Made by a program: the position numbers and the translations under genes
Shown: positions 36,351 through 44,645 of the stretch, in pieces
Layout: each line of letters opens with the position of its first letter
Numbering within the stretch: position 1 is the stretch's first letter
Notes under the pieces: model-generated
Told to the model about the DNA's origin: nothing
What the model saw: only the letters and a program-made list of their open reading frames with translations
Database searches by the model: none
From: Rhodanobacteraceae bacterium
Lineage (GTDB): Bacteria; Pseudomonadota; Gammaproteobacteria; Xanthomonadales; Rhodanobacteraceae
DNA length: 64,000 nucleotides
Direction: 5' to 3'
Assembly: GCA_030167125.1 (NCBI GenBank)
Contig: CP126531.1
Location: forward strand, 2,257,001-2,321,000

Positions 36351-37151
36351 TCAAGCTTCGCCGCCACCGGCAAAACGCTGCAATAGTCGTGCCTGAAGCG
36401 CAGGCACCGAGGCCAGCACACTGCGCGTTTCCAGGGCCGGCGGCGCGCCCGAGAGATCGGTGAACACGCCGCCCGCCTCGCGCACGATCACGGCCAGCGC
36501 GGCGATGTCCAGGATGTTGACGTCGGATTCGACCACGATGTCCAGCGCGCCGCGCGCCAGCAGGTGGTAGTGGCAAAAATCGCCGTAGCCGCGCGTGCGG
36601 TTCACCGCCTGAACCAGCCCGCCCAGCGCGCTCCAACCGTGTGCATCCTGCGCCAGCGACTTGACGTTGCCCAGCGACAACGCGGCATCGCCAATGCGGC
36701 TGACATCGGAAACCCGCACGCGCCGCCCGTCCAGCCACGCACCGCCGCCGCGCCGCGCCCACATCGTCTCGCCGTACAGCGGCGCATGCGAAACGCCCAG
36801 TACCAGTTCGCCGCCGTGCATCAAGGCGATCTGGGTGGAAAAGAACGGCGTGCCGCGCACGAAGCTCTTGGTGCCGTCGAGCGGATCGACCAGCCACAGG
36901 AACGCGCCGTCGCCTTCGTGGCCGCGTTCCTCGCCGAGGATCGCATGATCGGTGAACGCATTTTTCAGCGCCGAGCGGATGAGGTCCTCGGCTTCGCGAT
37001 CGGCAACGGTGACGGGCGTCGCGTCTGGCTTGATTTCCACGGCCACGCCTTGGCGGAAATGCTGCGCGATGCGCGCGCCCGCGGCGCGTGCCGCGACCAG
37101 CGCGACTTCCAGCGCGTGGTCGAGGAATGCGTCATCGAGGGTGGCAGGCAT
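36351..37151 (-). CDS. hisN: Inositol-monophosphatase-fold phosphatase, probable histidinol-phosphatase (HisN type)
   Basis: 266 residues. Metal-binding motifs of the family in order: ILGEERG (Glu) near 70, WLVDPLDGTKSFVRGTPFF near 86, and the C-terminal NILDIAALAVIVREAGGVFTDLSG near 220, where the usual Trp-Asp is replaced by Leu-Asp. The DGTKSFVRG loop, rather than DGTxNF of SuhB, favours the HisN group, which makes L-histidinol. Substrate assignment is inference; other small phosphates are possible. It is divergent from bioA, with a 55-bp shared upstream region. Confidence 0.8.
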   Translation of the reverse strand: MPATLDDAFLDHALEVALVAARAAGARIAQHFRQGVAVEIKPDATPVTVADREAEDLIRSALKNAFTDHAILGEERGHEGDGAFLWLVDPLDGTKSFVRGTPFFSTQIALMHGGELVLGVSHAPLYGETMWARRGGGAWLDGRRVRVSDVSRIGDAALSLGNVKSLAQDAHGWSALGGLVQAVNRTRGYGDFCHYHLLARGALDIVVESDVNILDIAALAVIVREAGGVFTDLSGAPPALETRSVLASVPALQARLLQRFAGGGEA

Positions 37152-37206
37152 GCCGCACAGCTTAGCCGTGCTTGAGGCGCTTCGCGGTGCCCGCGATCAT
37201 GGCGCG

Positions 37207-38571
37207 ATGACCGAAACGCACTCCCGCAACGCGCCGCTGGCCGCGCGCGACCTGGCCCACGTCTGGCATCCCTGCACCCAGATGCGCGAACACGAAGCGC
37301 AGTTGCCGCTGATTCCCATCGTGCGGGGCGACGGCGCGTGGCTGGTCGACGCCGACGGCAGGCGTTATCTCGACGGCATCAGCTCGTGGTGGAGCTGTCT
37401 GTTTGGACACGCCAACCCGCGCATCGCGGCGGCCATCGCCGGACAGGCGGCGCGGCTCAACCACGTGATGCTGGCCGGCTTCACCCACGAACCCGCGCTG
37501 CAACTGGCCGAGGAACTGGTGCGGATCGCGCCTGCCGGCTTGACGCGCGTGTCGTACGCCAGCGACGGCGCCAGCGCGGTCGAAATCGCGCTGAAGATGA
37601 GTTTCCACTACTGGCGCAATGCGGGACAGCCGCAGCGCACGCGCTTCATCGCGCTGGCGAACGCGTATCACGGCGAAACGCTGGGCGCGCTGGCGGTCAG
37701 CGATTTGCCGTTGTACCGCGAGGTGTACGGGCCGCTGTTGTTCGATCCGATCGTCGCGCCCTCGCCCGATTGGCTGGATGCGGAACCCGGCGAAAGCGCG
37801 GACGATGTCGCGCGGCGGCGCCTCGTCGACATGCGCGCGCTGCTGGAACGCCACGCGCACGAAACCTGCGCGGTGATCGTCGAGCCGCTGGTGCAATGTT
37901 CGGGCGGGATGCGGATGCATGCACCCGCGTACCTCGCCGGGCTGCGCGCGCTGTGCGACGAGTTCGACGTGCCCCTGATCGCGGATGAAATCGCCGTGGG
38001 CTTCGGCCGCACCGGCACGCTGTTCGCGTGCGGGCAAGCCGCGATCACGCCGGATTTCCTGTGCCTGTCGAAAGGCTTGACCGGTGGCGCGCTGCCGCTA
38101 TCGGCCGTGCTGACGACCGATACGGTCTACGATGCGTTCCTCGGCAACTACGCCGACAACAATGCGTTCCTGCATTCGCACACCTTCAGTGGCAATCCCA
38201 TCGCCTGCGCGGCGGCGCTGGCGTCGCTGTCGATCTTCCGTGACGAGCCGGTGCTGGAACGCAACCGCGCGCTCGCCGCGCACCTGGCCATGCGCCTGCG
38301 ACCCTTGGCGGAACATCCGCACGTCGCCAACCTGCGCCAGACCGGATGGATCGCGGCGTTCGACCTGGTGCGCGACAAGGCCACGCGCACTGCGTGGCCA
38401 AGTGAAGAGCGCCGCGGCCGGCGCTTCTACACGCACGCGCTCGAGCGCGGCGTGCTGTTGCGGCCGCTCGGCGATACCGTGTATTTCCTGCCGCCTTATT
38501 GCATCGACTCGAACGACGTCGACTTCATGGTCGACGCGGCGATCAGCGCAATCGAGTTCGCGACGGCGTGA
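37207..38571 (+). CDS. bioA: Adenosylmethionine-8-amino-7-oxononanoate aminotransferase
   Basis: 454 residues from ATG at 37207. Biotin-specific features: VWHPCTQMREHEAQLPLIPIVRGDG (C-T-Q-M), GISSWWSCLFGHANPRI, and the SYASDGASAVEIALKM loop. Class III PLP fold with IADEIAVGFGRTGTLFA and the Schiff-base lysine in LCLSKGLTGGALPLS. It transfers an amino group from S-adenosylmethionine to KAPA, giving DAPA in biotin synthesis. No other bio genes lie in the window, so the pathway is split in this genome region. A hairpin follows the stop. Confidence 0.96.
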   Translation: MTETHSRNAPLAARDLAHVWHPCTQMREHEAQLPLIPIVRGDGAWLVDADGRRYLDGISSWWSCLFGHANPRIAAAIAGQAARLNHVMLAGFTHEPALQLAEELVRIAPAGLTRVSYASDGASAVEIALKMSFHYWRNAGQPQRTRFIALANAYHGETLGALAVSDLPLYREVYGPLLFDPIVAPSPDWLDAEPGESADDVARRRLVDMRALLERHAHETCAVIVEPLVQCSGGMRMHAPAYLAGLRALCDEFDVPLIADEIAVGFGRTGTLFACGQAAITPDFLCLSKGLTGGALPLSAVLTTDTVYDAFLGNYADNNAFLHSHTFSGNPIACAAALASLSIFRDEPVLERNRALAAHLAMRLRPLAEHPHVANLRQTGWIAAFDLVRDKATRTAWPSEERRGRRFYTHALERGVLLRPLGDTVYFLPPYCIDSNDVDFMVDAAISAIEFATA

Positions 38572-38579
38572 CACGGGCG

Positions 38580-38599
38580 GGCACCGCCGGCGCGGTGCC
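38580..38599. terminator. Bidirectional hairpin between convergent bioA and rpoZ
   Basis: Arms GGCACCGC and GCGGTGCC with loop CGGC, in the 36-bp gap between the two stop codons. There is no flanking T-run. The position suits a shared terminator. Confidence 0.45.
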
Positions 38600-38607
38600 G
38601 CAGGGAA

Positions 38608-38901
38608 TCAGACTTCGTCGATGCCCTTGGACATGTCCTCGTCCACTTCCGCCGCGGCCCATTCCATGGCCTCGCGGTCGCGGCGTTCGCGCTCGACGCG
38701 GTCGATCTCGTCGATGGTCGCCATGTCGATGCTGCGATCGGCGATTTCGCGCAACGCCAGCACGGTCGGCTTGTCGTTCTCGGGATTGATCGTCGCTTCG
38801 ACGCCGTTTTCCAGTTGGCGCGCGCGGCGGGTGGCCATCAGGACCAGTTCGAAACGGTTGTCGACCACCTTGAGGCAGTCTTCGACGGTAATGCGTGCCA
38901 T
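38608..38901 (-). CDS. rpoZ: RNA polymerase omega subunit
   Basis: 97 residues from [33 protein letters not shown], the highly conserved omega N-terminus; [13 protein letters not shown] completes the RPB6-like fold. The C-terminus is acidic ([13 protein letters not shown]), as in Xanthomonadales. Omega binds the beta-prime tail, helps assembly of RNA polymerase and contributes to ppGpp response. In many gammaproteobacteria rpoZ follows gmk directly; here the mla genes lie between gmk (43334) and rpoZ. No spoT is seen next to it. Confidence 0.96.
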   Translation of the reverse strand: MARITVEDCLKVVDNRFELVLMATRRARQLENGVEATINPENDKPTVLALREIADRSIDMATIDEIDRVERERRDREAMEWAAAEVDEDMSKGIDEV

Positions 38902-39087
38902 GTGGGCTTCCGGTTGTATCGCAAACTTCCAGATTGTAACAGCGCCGCGGGATTTGTCGATCCGGGCACGGCGCACGGCAAGCAGCCTGAACGCCGGCCG
39001 CGGTGCGGACTTCCGGCACGATTCTTTTTTGGACCGACGCGTTTAGAATTGCGCGCTTGCAACATCCACCTTTCGGCCCTCCACGAC

Positions 39088-39996
39088 ATGTCCAGTACAC
39101 GCCGTTCCCGCATCGCGCATTGCATCGCCGTCGCCGCCCTGGCCGGCGCGCTGGCCGCCTGCGCGGTGGCGCCGCCACGCACCGACGATCCGCTGCAGAA
39201 CTTCAACCGCAGGATGTTCGCGTTCAACCAGTTCGCGGACAAGGTGGCGATCCGGCCGGCGGCCAAGGCTTACGTCAAGGTCACGGGTCCGAAGGGGCGC
39301 GTGCTGATCGGCAACTTCTTCGCCAACCTGCGCACGCCGGTGACCATCGTCAACGAGGTGCTGCAGGGCCGGCCGGAACCGGCGCTGCAATCGACCGGGC
39401 GTTTCCTGATCAACTCGACGGTCGGCTTCCTCGGCTTCTTCGACCCGGCCAGCGACATGAAGCTCTCCGCGCATCCCACCGATTTCGGGGTGACGCTGGC
39501 GCATTGGGGCGTGCCGGAAGGCCCGTACCTGGTGCTGCCGTTCGTCGGCCCGACCACGCTGCGCGACGTGTGGCGCCTGCCGGTGGACAGCTATTTCGAT
39601 CCGCTCGGCTGGTACGCGCGCGAGCACGATTTCAAATGGCACGCGCAATACCTGCCCTCGATCGCCTATCTCGTGACGCTGCGCGCCAGCGCGCTGCCGA
39701 TCGATCCGATGATCGATTCCGCCTACGACCCCTACGCCTTCATGCGCGATGCCTACCGGCAGCATCGCCTGTACGAGATCTACTACGGCAACCCGCCGAT
39801 GTCGGCGATCGAGGAATTGCAGGGTACGACGCCGAGCGACAACGGCGACCAGGATATCGACCAGTTGCTGCAGCAACAGCAGCAGTACGAACAGTCGCAC
39901 GGGTTGAATCCGAACGCGGCGCCGCCCCCGGCCAGCTCTGCGCCGCCCCCCGCGTCCGCGAGCAGCACGCCGCCGCCCGCGAGTTCCGGCGGCTGA
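39088..39996 (+). CDS. mlaA: Outer-membrane lipoprotein MlaA (VacJ)
   Basis: 302 residues from ATG at 39088. Signal peptide with lipobox LAAC (Cys about residue 22). Conserved core NFNRRMFAFNQFADKVAIRPAAKAYVKV, FFANLRTPVTIVNEVLQG, PLGWYAREHDFKW and the VVPS-like membrane ring. The C-terminal tail past about residue 250 is a Gln-rich stretch followed by a Pro/Ala/Ser-rich end (ASSAPPPASASSTPPPASSGG). MlaA sits with a porin and extracts misplaced phospholipids from the outer leaflet for return by MlaC. It converges with mlaB across 2 bp. Confidence 0.95.
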   Translation: MSSTRRSRIAHCIAVAALAGALAACAVAPPRTDDPLQNFNRRMFAFNQFADKVAIRPAAKAYVKVTGPKGRVLIGNFFANLRTPVTIVNEVLQGRPEPALQSTGRFLINSTVGFLGFFDPASDMKLSAHPTDFGVTLAHWGVPEGPYLVLPFVGPTTLRDVWRLPVDSYFDPLGWYAREHDFKWHAQYLPSIAYLVTLRASALPIDPMIDSAYDPYAFMRDAYRQHRLYEIYYGNPPMSAIEELQGTTPSDNGDQDIDQLLQQQQQYEQSHGLNPNAAPPPASSAPPPASASSTPPPASSGG

Positions 39997-39998
39997 CT

Positions 39999-40328
39999 TC
40001 AAGCGGCCGCGCGCGAATCCAGCAGGTCCTCGACGTCGCACACTGCGGCAAGCGCGCGCAGGCCTTCCGGCCAGTGCACCACGCCGAGCTTTCGCCCCAG
40101 GCGGCTGGCGGTCGCGGCGAGGCCCAGCACGCAGGCGAGCCCGGCGCTGTCGGCGCGCGCAATGCCGGAAAGATCGAGCCGCGTCTGCGCACCCGCTTCA
40201 AGTGCGCGCGCGCCTTCCGCGAACGCGCGCGCCGCGGTCGCGAACGTCAGCGCGCCCGACAACACCAGCGTGTCGCGGTCGGGCGTGCCGAGCGCCACCG
40301 CATCGGCATGGACATCCGCGCGCATCAT
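39999..40328 (-). CDS. mlaB: STAS-domain protein MlaB
   Basis: 109 residues. STAS fold: LVLSGALTFATAARAFAEGARALEAG, TRLDLSGIARADSAGLACVLGLAATASRLGRKLGVVHWPEGLRALAAVC. The D-S-x-G motif (ADSAGLA), including the Ser-equivalent of anti-anti-sigma proteins, is kept. MlaB binds MlaF in the MlaFEDB complex and controls ATPase activity. It lies 4 bp after mlaC and is the last gene of the leftward mla operon. The start is ATG at 40328 or 40325. Confidence 0.87.
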   Translation of the reverse strand: MMRADVHADAVALGTPDRDTLVLSGALTFATAARAFAEGARALEAGAQTRLDLSGIARADSAGLACVLGLAATASRLGRKLGVVHWPEGLRALAAVCDVEDLLDSRAAA

Positions 40329-40332
40329 CGCG

Positions 40333-40980
40333 TCAGTTCCCGGTGTCCTGTTTCATCTGGTCGATCGCGCCGGCGCCTTCGGTCTGCAGGCGCTTGATCA
40401 GGCCGTCGATGCCTTCCTTCTGGATTTCGGCGTCGACCTGGTTGCGGTAGTTGGTGATGTAGGAAATGCCCTCGATGATCACGTCGTAGGCTTTCCAGTC
40501 GCCGGATGCGGTCTTGCGGAAGGCGTAATCGACCGAGAGGCTCTTGCCGCTGGTCAGCAGCACCTGCGTGCGCACGATGGTGCGGCGCTGGTCCAGCGGC
40601 CCTTGCGCGGGCAGCACCTTCACGGAGCCGCGCGTGTAGGCGACCAGGCCTTCGGCATAGCGATGCGTCAGCGCGTTGTAGAACGCCCGCGCGAACGCGA
40701 CGCGCTGCGCCGGCGTGGCCTCGCGCGCGTGCCGCCCGAGCACCAACAGCGACGCATAATCCGTGTCGAAATGCGGCAGCACGACGTCGTCGATGATCTT
40801 GATGACGGCGTTGGGGTTCTGGCGCAGTTCGGCCTGGTGCCCCTGGATCGCCGTGCCGAGCTGGTCGGCGATCGACTGCACGATCTGCTGCGGACTCTGG
40901 TCGGCGGCGGCGAATGCAGGCGCGGCACAGGCGGCACCGAACAGCATCGCCACCAGCAACAACAACGAACGCTTCAACAT
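40333..40980 (-). CDS. mlaC: Periplasmic phospholipid shuttle MlaC
   Basis: 215 residues from MLKRSLLLLVAMLFGAAC at 40980, with a GAGGAGAA ribosome site. Signal peptide to about residue 25 (AAPAFA). Tol-tol-ttg2 domain: VLPHFDTDYASLLVLGRHAREATPAQRVAFARAFYNALTHRYAEGLVAY, then GDWKAYDVIIEGISYITNYRNQVDAEIQKEGIDGLI. MlaC carries phospholipid between MlaA at the outer membrane and MlaD at the inner membrane. Short gap to mlaD upstream. Confidence 0.95.
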   Translation of the reverse strand: MLKRSLLLLVAMLFGAACAAPAFAAADQSPQQIVQSIADQLGTAIQGHQAELRQNPNAVIKIIDDVVLPHFDTDYASLLVLGRHAREATPAQRVAFARAFYNALTHRYAEGLVAYTRGSVKVLPAQGPLDQRRTIVRTQVLLTSGKSLSVDYAFRKTASGDWKAYDVIIEGISYITNYRNQVDAEIQKEGIDGLIKRLQTEGAGAIDQMKQDTGN

Positions 40981-41019
40981 GGAGTTCTCCTCGGGCCCGC
41001 GAAGCGGGCGGAGCAAAAG

Positions 41020-41541
41020 TCAGGGATGGCCGGATGCCGGGGCTGCGCTGGAAGCGGGCGCCGAATCGGAACTGCTCGATTTCGGACCGCCGTTGACGAG
41101 GAACTTGCCGATCAGGTTCTCGATGCTCATCGCCGATTGGGTAAGCACCATCTCGTCACCGTTCTTGAGGAACGTGGGCGAGCCGCCCGGCTCGATGCCA
41201 ACATATTGGTCGCCCAGTAAACCGCTGGTGAATATCGCAGCCGAGGAATCATCCGGGATGTCGTTGTACTGCTTGTCGATCGACATGGTCACCAGCGCAT
41301 CCATCCGCTGCGGCTCCAGCTGGATGGATTGCACGTCGCCGATGCGCACGCCCGCGATCTTCACCGGCGCGCGCGCCTTCAACTGGCCGATGTTCTGGAA
41401 GCGTGCTTTCAGCGTGTAGCTGTTGCCGCTGGAAACGCCGTTGGCGACCGAGGTGGTCTGCGTCGCGAGGTACGCGAGCGCGGCGAACCCCAGCAGGATG
41501 AACAGGCCGGTGCCGATGGCGTAGGAAGGTCTTGGGTTCAT
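41020..41541 (-). CDS. mlaD: MCE-domain protein MlaD
   Basis: 173 residues from MNPRPSYAIGTGLFILLGFAALAYLA at 41541, one N-terminal membrane helix, then one MCE domain (about 40-120: YTLKARFQNIGQLKARAPVKIAGVRIGDV). A hydrophobic segment before the C-terminus (GLLGDQYVGIEPGG...ENLIGKFL) matches the pore of the hexameric ring. The Ser/Pro/Ala tail is variable. MlaD links MlaFE ATPase to the periplasmic carrier MlaC. Gap to mlaE is 23 bp. Confidence 0.95.
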   Translation of the reverse strand: MNPRPSYAIGTGLFILLGFAALAYLATQTTSVANGVSSGNSYTLKARFQNIGQLKARAPVKIAGVRIGDVQSIQLEPQRMDALVTMSIDKQYNDIPDDSSAAIFTSGLLGDQYVGIEPGGSPTFLKNGDEMVLTQSAMSIENLIGKFLVNGGPKSSSSDSAPASSAAPASGHP

Positions 41542-41564
41542 GCGATCACCAATGCTGCGTGCAG

Positions 41565-42332
41565 TCAGGTCATGAAAGCCGTCATCACGAAGTCGAACGC
41601 GAGGATCACGATCGACGAGAACACCACCGTGCGCGTGGTCGAGTACGCCACGCCCTCGCTGGTGGGCGGCGCGGTGTAGCCCTGGAACACCGCGATCAGG
41701 CTGACCACGCCGCCGAACACGATGCTCTTGTAGAGGCCGTCGAGGATGTCCTTGTGGAGATCCACGGTCGAAGTCATGTTGCCCCAGAACGTACCGTTGT
41801 CGAGCCCGAGCCAGGTGACGCCGACCAGATGTCCGCCGAAAATGCCCATCGCGTTGAACACGCAGGCGAGCAGCGGCATCGCGATCACGCCCGCGAGGAA
41901 GCGCGGCGACGCCACGTAGGCCAGCGGATCGACCGCCATCATGCTCATCGCATCGAGCTGGTCGGTCGCGCGCATCAAACCGATCTCCGCGGTGACCGCG
42001 GTGCCCGCGCGGCCCGCCACCAGCAACGCGGTCACCACTGGCCCGAGTTCGCGGAACAACGACAACGCGACCACGGTGCCGAGCGCAGCAGTGCCGCCGA
42101 AAATCGACAAGGTGTAGTAAAGCTGCAACGCCAGCACCATGCCGACGAACAGCCCGCAGGTCATCACGATCACCAGACTCATCGCGCCCACGAACCAGAC
42201 CTGCCGGCAGGTCTCGCGCCAATGGCGCAGGCTTTTCGGCAACGCGCCCAGCACCGCGACGAAGAACAAGCCGCAATCGCCGACCGAGGCGATGCCTTGC
42301 AGCAACCAGTTGCGGCGCAGGTTCGCGTTCAT
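41565..42332 (-). CDS. mlaE: ABC permease MlaE
   Basis: 255 residues, six hydrophobic segments (LVIVMTCGLFVGMVLALQLYYTL, LVAGRAGTAVTAEIGLMRATDQLDAMSMMAVDPLAY). The MlaE/YrbE signature AGRAGTAVTAEIGLMRATDQLDAM is complete. It is the permease of the inner-membrane phospholipid transporter. The ATG overlaps the mlaF stop by 4 bp. Confidence 0.95.
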   Translation of the reverse strand: MNANLRRNWLLQGIASVGDCGLFFVAVLGALPKSLRHWRETCRQVWFVGAMSLVIVMTCGLFVGMVLALQLYYTLSIFGGTAALGTVVALSLFRELGPVVTALLVAGRAGTAVTAEIGLMRATDQLDAMSMMAVDPLAYVASPRFLAGVIAMPLLACVFNAMGIFGGHLVGVTWLGLDNGTFWGNMTSTVDLHKDILDGLYKSIVFGGVVSLIAVFQGYTAPPTSEGVAYSTTRTVVFSSIVILAFDFVMTAFMT

Positions 42333-43174
42333 CGCGCGCGCTCCGCAAACCCGAGTTCCGTCGCGTAATCCGGGGCCGGATACTGGAACGGCACCGGGCC
42401 GTCGGCTTCGCCACCGAAGAACTGCCGCGTCCATGGCGAATCCTGGTGCGCCAATTCATCCGGTGCGCCCCGCGCCACCAGCTTGCCGTTGGCGATCAGG
42501 TACACGCGATCGGCCACCTGCCGGATCGCGGCGAGTTCGTGCGCGACCAGGATCGAGGTGATGCCGAGCGTCTTGTTGAGCGTGCGAATCAGGCGCAGCA
42601 CCTGGTTCAGCGCGATCGGATCGAGCCCCACGAACGGTTCGTCGTACAGGATCAGCATCGGGTCGAACACGATCGCACGCGCCAGCGCCACGCGTCGCGC
42701 CATGCCGCCCGAAAGTTCGCTGGGCATCAACTGCGCGGCGCCACGCAGACCGACCGCCTGCAACTTGGTCAACACGATGTTGCGCAGCAATTCTTCGGGC
42801 AATTTCGCGTGCTGGCGCAGCGGAAACGCGACGTTCTCGAACACGCTGAAATCGGTCAGCAGCGCCGAGTTCTGGAACAGGAAGCCGATCCGTTCCCGCA
42901 ACGCGAACAACGCGCGCCGCGAAAGTTTCGGCACGTCTTCGCCATCCACGATCACGCTGCCGGCATCCGGCCGCAACTGCCCCGTGATGTGGCGCAGCAG
43001 CGTGGTCTTGCCGGTACCCGACGGTCCCATCACCGCGGTGATGCTGCCGCGCGGCACGTCGAGATCCAGCCCGTCGAAGATCGTTTTCGCTCCGATGCGC
43101 GTGCGCAGGGCGCGCACCTGCACCAGCGCGTCGGACGAATCATGCTTGGGGGCGAAGATCTGAGCGTGCGGCAT
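42329..43174 (-). CDS. mlaF: ABC ATPase MlaF
   Basis: 281 residues. Walker A GPSGTGKTTLLRHI near residue 50, Q-loop FLFQNSALLTDFSVFENVAFPLR, ABC signature LSGGMARRVALARAI, Walker B LILYDEPFVGLDPIA and H-loop VAHELAAIRQVADR. It drives phospholipid movement with MlaE, MlaD and MlaB. A C-terminal extension after about 245 (DSPWTRQFFGGEADGPVPFQYPAPDY) is the MlaB-contact handle seen in this family. First gene of the operon; a family-A repeat sits between its start and gmk. Confidence 0.96.
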   Translation of the reverse strand: MPHAQIFAPKHDSSDALVQVRALRTRIGAKTIFDGLDLDVPRGSITAVMGPSGTGKTTLLRHITGQLRPDAGSVIVDGEDVPKLSRRALFALRERIGFLFQNSALLTDFSVFENVAFPLRQHAKLPEELLRNIVLTKLQAVGLRGAAQLMPSELSGGMARRVALARAIVFDPMLILYDEPFVGLDPIALNQVLRLIRTLNKTLGITSILVAHELAAIRQVADRVYLIANGKLVARGAPDELAHQDSPWTRQFFGGEADGPVPFQYPAPDYATELGFAERAR

Positions 43175-43218
43175 AGACGCGCTAAGTTAGCGCAGCAACA
43201 ACAACGCGCCAAGCAAAT

Positions 43219-43334
43219 TCCCCTCTCCCATTTATGAGAGAGGGTGGCGCGCAGCGCCGGGTGAGGGAAGCCGTGCGAAGTTGTCGCAAGTGTTTCCCTC
43301 ACCCCAACCCTCTCCCGCAAGCGGGAGAGGGGGT
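43219..43334. repeat. Palindromic interspersed repeat (family A), gmk-mlaF gap
   Basis: CCCCTCTCCC..GAGAGAGGG hairpin, GCGCGCAGCGCC, GGGTGAGGGAA, then TTCCCTCACCCC and CCCTCTCCCGC/GCGGGAGAGGG. The two halves face each other. The last base abuts the gmk stop codon, so the repeat directly ends the gmk reading frame region. Confidence 0.88.
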
Positions 43335-43960
43335 CAAGCCAGTAGCTGGGCTATCAGCGCCGCGTGGCGATCGGCCGGCAACGGACGGCCCGCGCGGGCG
43401 TCGCGCACGATGGCCTGCAACGCCGCGACCGCATCCTCGAAATGGTCGTTCACCACGATGCAGTCGAACGCGCCAGCGTGCGCGATTTCCTCGCGTGACG
43501 CCGCCAGCCGTTTCTCGATCGTCGCCTCGCTGTCGGTGGCGCGTGCGCGCAGGCGACGCTCCAGTTCCGCGCGAGAGGGCGGCAGGATGAAAATCGACAC
43601 GCATCCCGGCATCGCACGCCGCACCTGCTCGGCGCCCTGCCAGTCGATCTCCAGCAACACGTCGCGCCCCGTCGCCAGGATCGGTTCGACCGCGCCGCGC
43701 GACGTGCCGTAGTAATTGCCAAACACGTTCGCGTGTTCCAGGAAATCGCCGTGCGCGATCATTGTCTCGAACGTCGCGCGATCGACGAAGTGGTATTGCA
43801 CGCCCTCGACGTCACCCGGACGCGGCGCACGGGTGGTGTGCGAAATCGACAACGCGATGCCTGGCTCGCGCGCCAGCAGCGCGTTCACCAGCGTCGATTT
43901 CCCCGCACCCGACGGCGCGGCGACGATGAAGAGTTTTCCTGAGGCAAGCGCGCCATTCAT
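43334..43960 (-). CDS. gmk: Guanylate kinase
   Basis: 208 residues. P-loop APSGAGKSTLVNALL, GMP-binding SHTTRAPRPGDVEGVQYHF, and lid region RRLRARATDSEATIEKRLAASREEI. It converts GMP to GDP with ATP. Its ATG overlaps the stop of the upstream PIN toxin by 4 bp, so expression of this essential gene may depend partly on the toxin-antitoxin message. The stop lies at the edge of the family-A repeat. Confidence 0.97.
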   Translation of the reverse strand: MNGALASGKLFIVAAPSGAGKSTLVNALLAREPGIALSISHTTRAPRPGDVEGVQYHFVDRATFETMIAHGDFLEHANVFGNYYGTSRGAVEPILATGRDVLLEIDWQGAEQVRRAMPGCVSIFILPPSRAELERRLRARATDSEATIEKRLAASREEIAHAGAFDCIVVNDHFEDAVAALQAIVRDARAGRPLPADRHAALIAQLLA

Positions 43961-44388
43961 TCGTGCACCAGGCCTCGTGGAACGTAACGGTAGATGCGCA
44001 GTGTCGGTTCGACTTGAGCGATCGCGTCGAAATCGCGATCGTTGTGCAGCAGTGCGAGCCCATGCTCGATGGCGATGCAGGCAATCAGGCAGTCATGGCT
44101 GGAACGCGGCGTCGTGCCGCGCAGCCGGCATTCAAGGTACAACCGCGCGGATTCGATGGCCGAGGCGATTGCGTCACGCGGCGCGAAGCACTGGATCCGC
44201 GCGAAACGTTGGCTCAACGATGCGAAGTGCTCGCGCGTCTTCGCACCTTGCAGGACCTCCTGCAGAATCGGCGGTGCTGTGGCCACCGCGCGTGGGCGCA
44301 ACAGCAGCGCGCGCAATTCGGCAACGTGCGCGCCCTGGCGCTCGCGCAGGTGGTCGACCCATACGGATGTATCTACGAGAACCGTCAT
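43957..44388 (-). CDS. PIN-domain toxin (VapC family) coupled to gmk
   Basis: 143 residues. Typical VapC start MTVLVDTSVWVDHLRE with the first catalytic Asp, ILQEVLQGAKT (conserved Glu), SSHDCLIACIAIEHGLALLHNDRDFDAIA with the acidic pair, and the closing strand RIYRY. It would be an Mg-dependent RNase that blocks translation. The antitoxin gene lies 18 bp upstream. The stop overlaps the gmk ATG (ATGA), so the toxin and guanylate kinase are translationally linked. Confidence 0.87.
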   Translation of the reverse strand: MTVLVDTSVWVDHLRERQGAHVAELRALLLRPRAVATAPPILQEVLQGAKTREHFASLSQRFARIQCFAPRDAIASAIESARLYLECRLRGTTPRSSHDCLIACIAIEHGLALLHNDRDFDAIAQVEPTLRIYRYVPRGLVHE

Positions 44389-44406
44389 CCCCGAACGCAG
44401 CGAACG

Positions 44407-44625
44407 TCAATCGCCACTGCGGGCCCGTTTGTAATCGTAGTCCGGGTCGATCATGTCGGCGCCGGCGAGTTCGAGGATCGCCCGTTGCGCCTTCATCTGC
44501 TCCTCGTCACGAACCAGTTGCCGCAGCGCGATATCCACCGCTTCGCGCCTGGTTTTGGCGCCGGTCGCCTTCATGGCGCGGCGCATGAGCTTCTCATCGA
44601 TCACGATGTTGGTGCGTACGTTCAT
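44407..44625 (-). CDS. VapB-type ribbon-helix-helix antitoxin
   Basis: 72 residues from MNVRTNIVIDEKLMRRAMKATGAKTRREAVDIALRQLV at 44625, the classic VapB RHH N-terminus. The C-terminal tail (EQMKAQRAILELAGADMIDPDYDYKRARSGD) neutralises the toxin. AGAGG lies five bases before the ATG. A dyad that covers the leader abuts the start codon. Start of a three-gene unit vapB-vapC-gmk. Confidence 0.87.
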   Translation of the reverse strand: MNVRTNIVIDEKLMRRAMKATGAKTRREAVDIALRQLVRDEEQMKAQRAILELAGADMIDPDYDYKRARSGD

Positions 44626-44645
44626 ATACACCTCTTGATGTGTAT
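44626..44645. promoter_or_regulatory. Operator dyad at the vapB start
   Basis: Inverted repeat ATACAC-N8-GTGTAT, immediately before the vapB ATG and spanning its ribosome-binding site. It is a likely site for autorepression by VapB/VapC. Confidence 0.5.
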
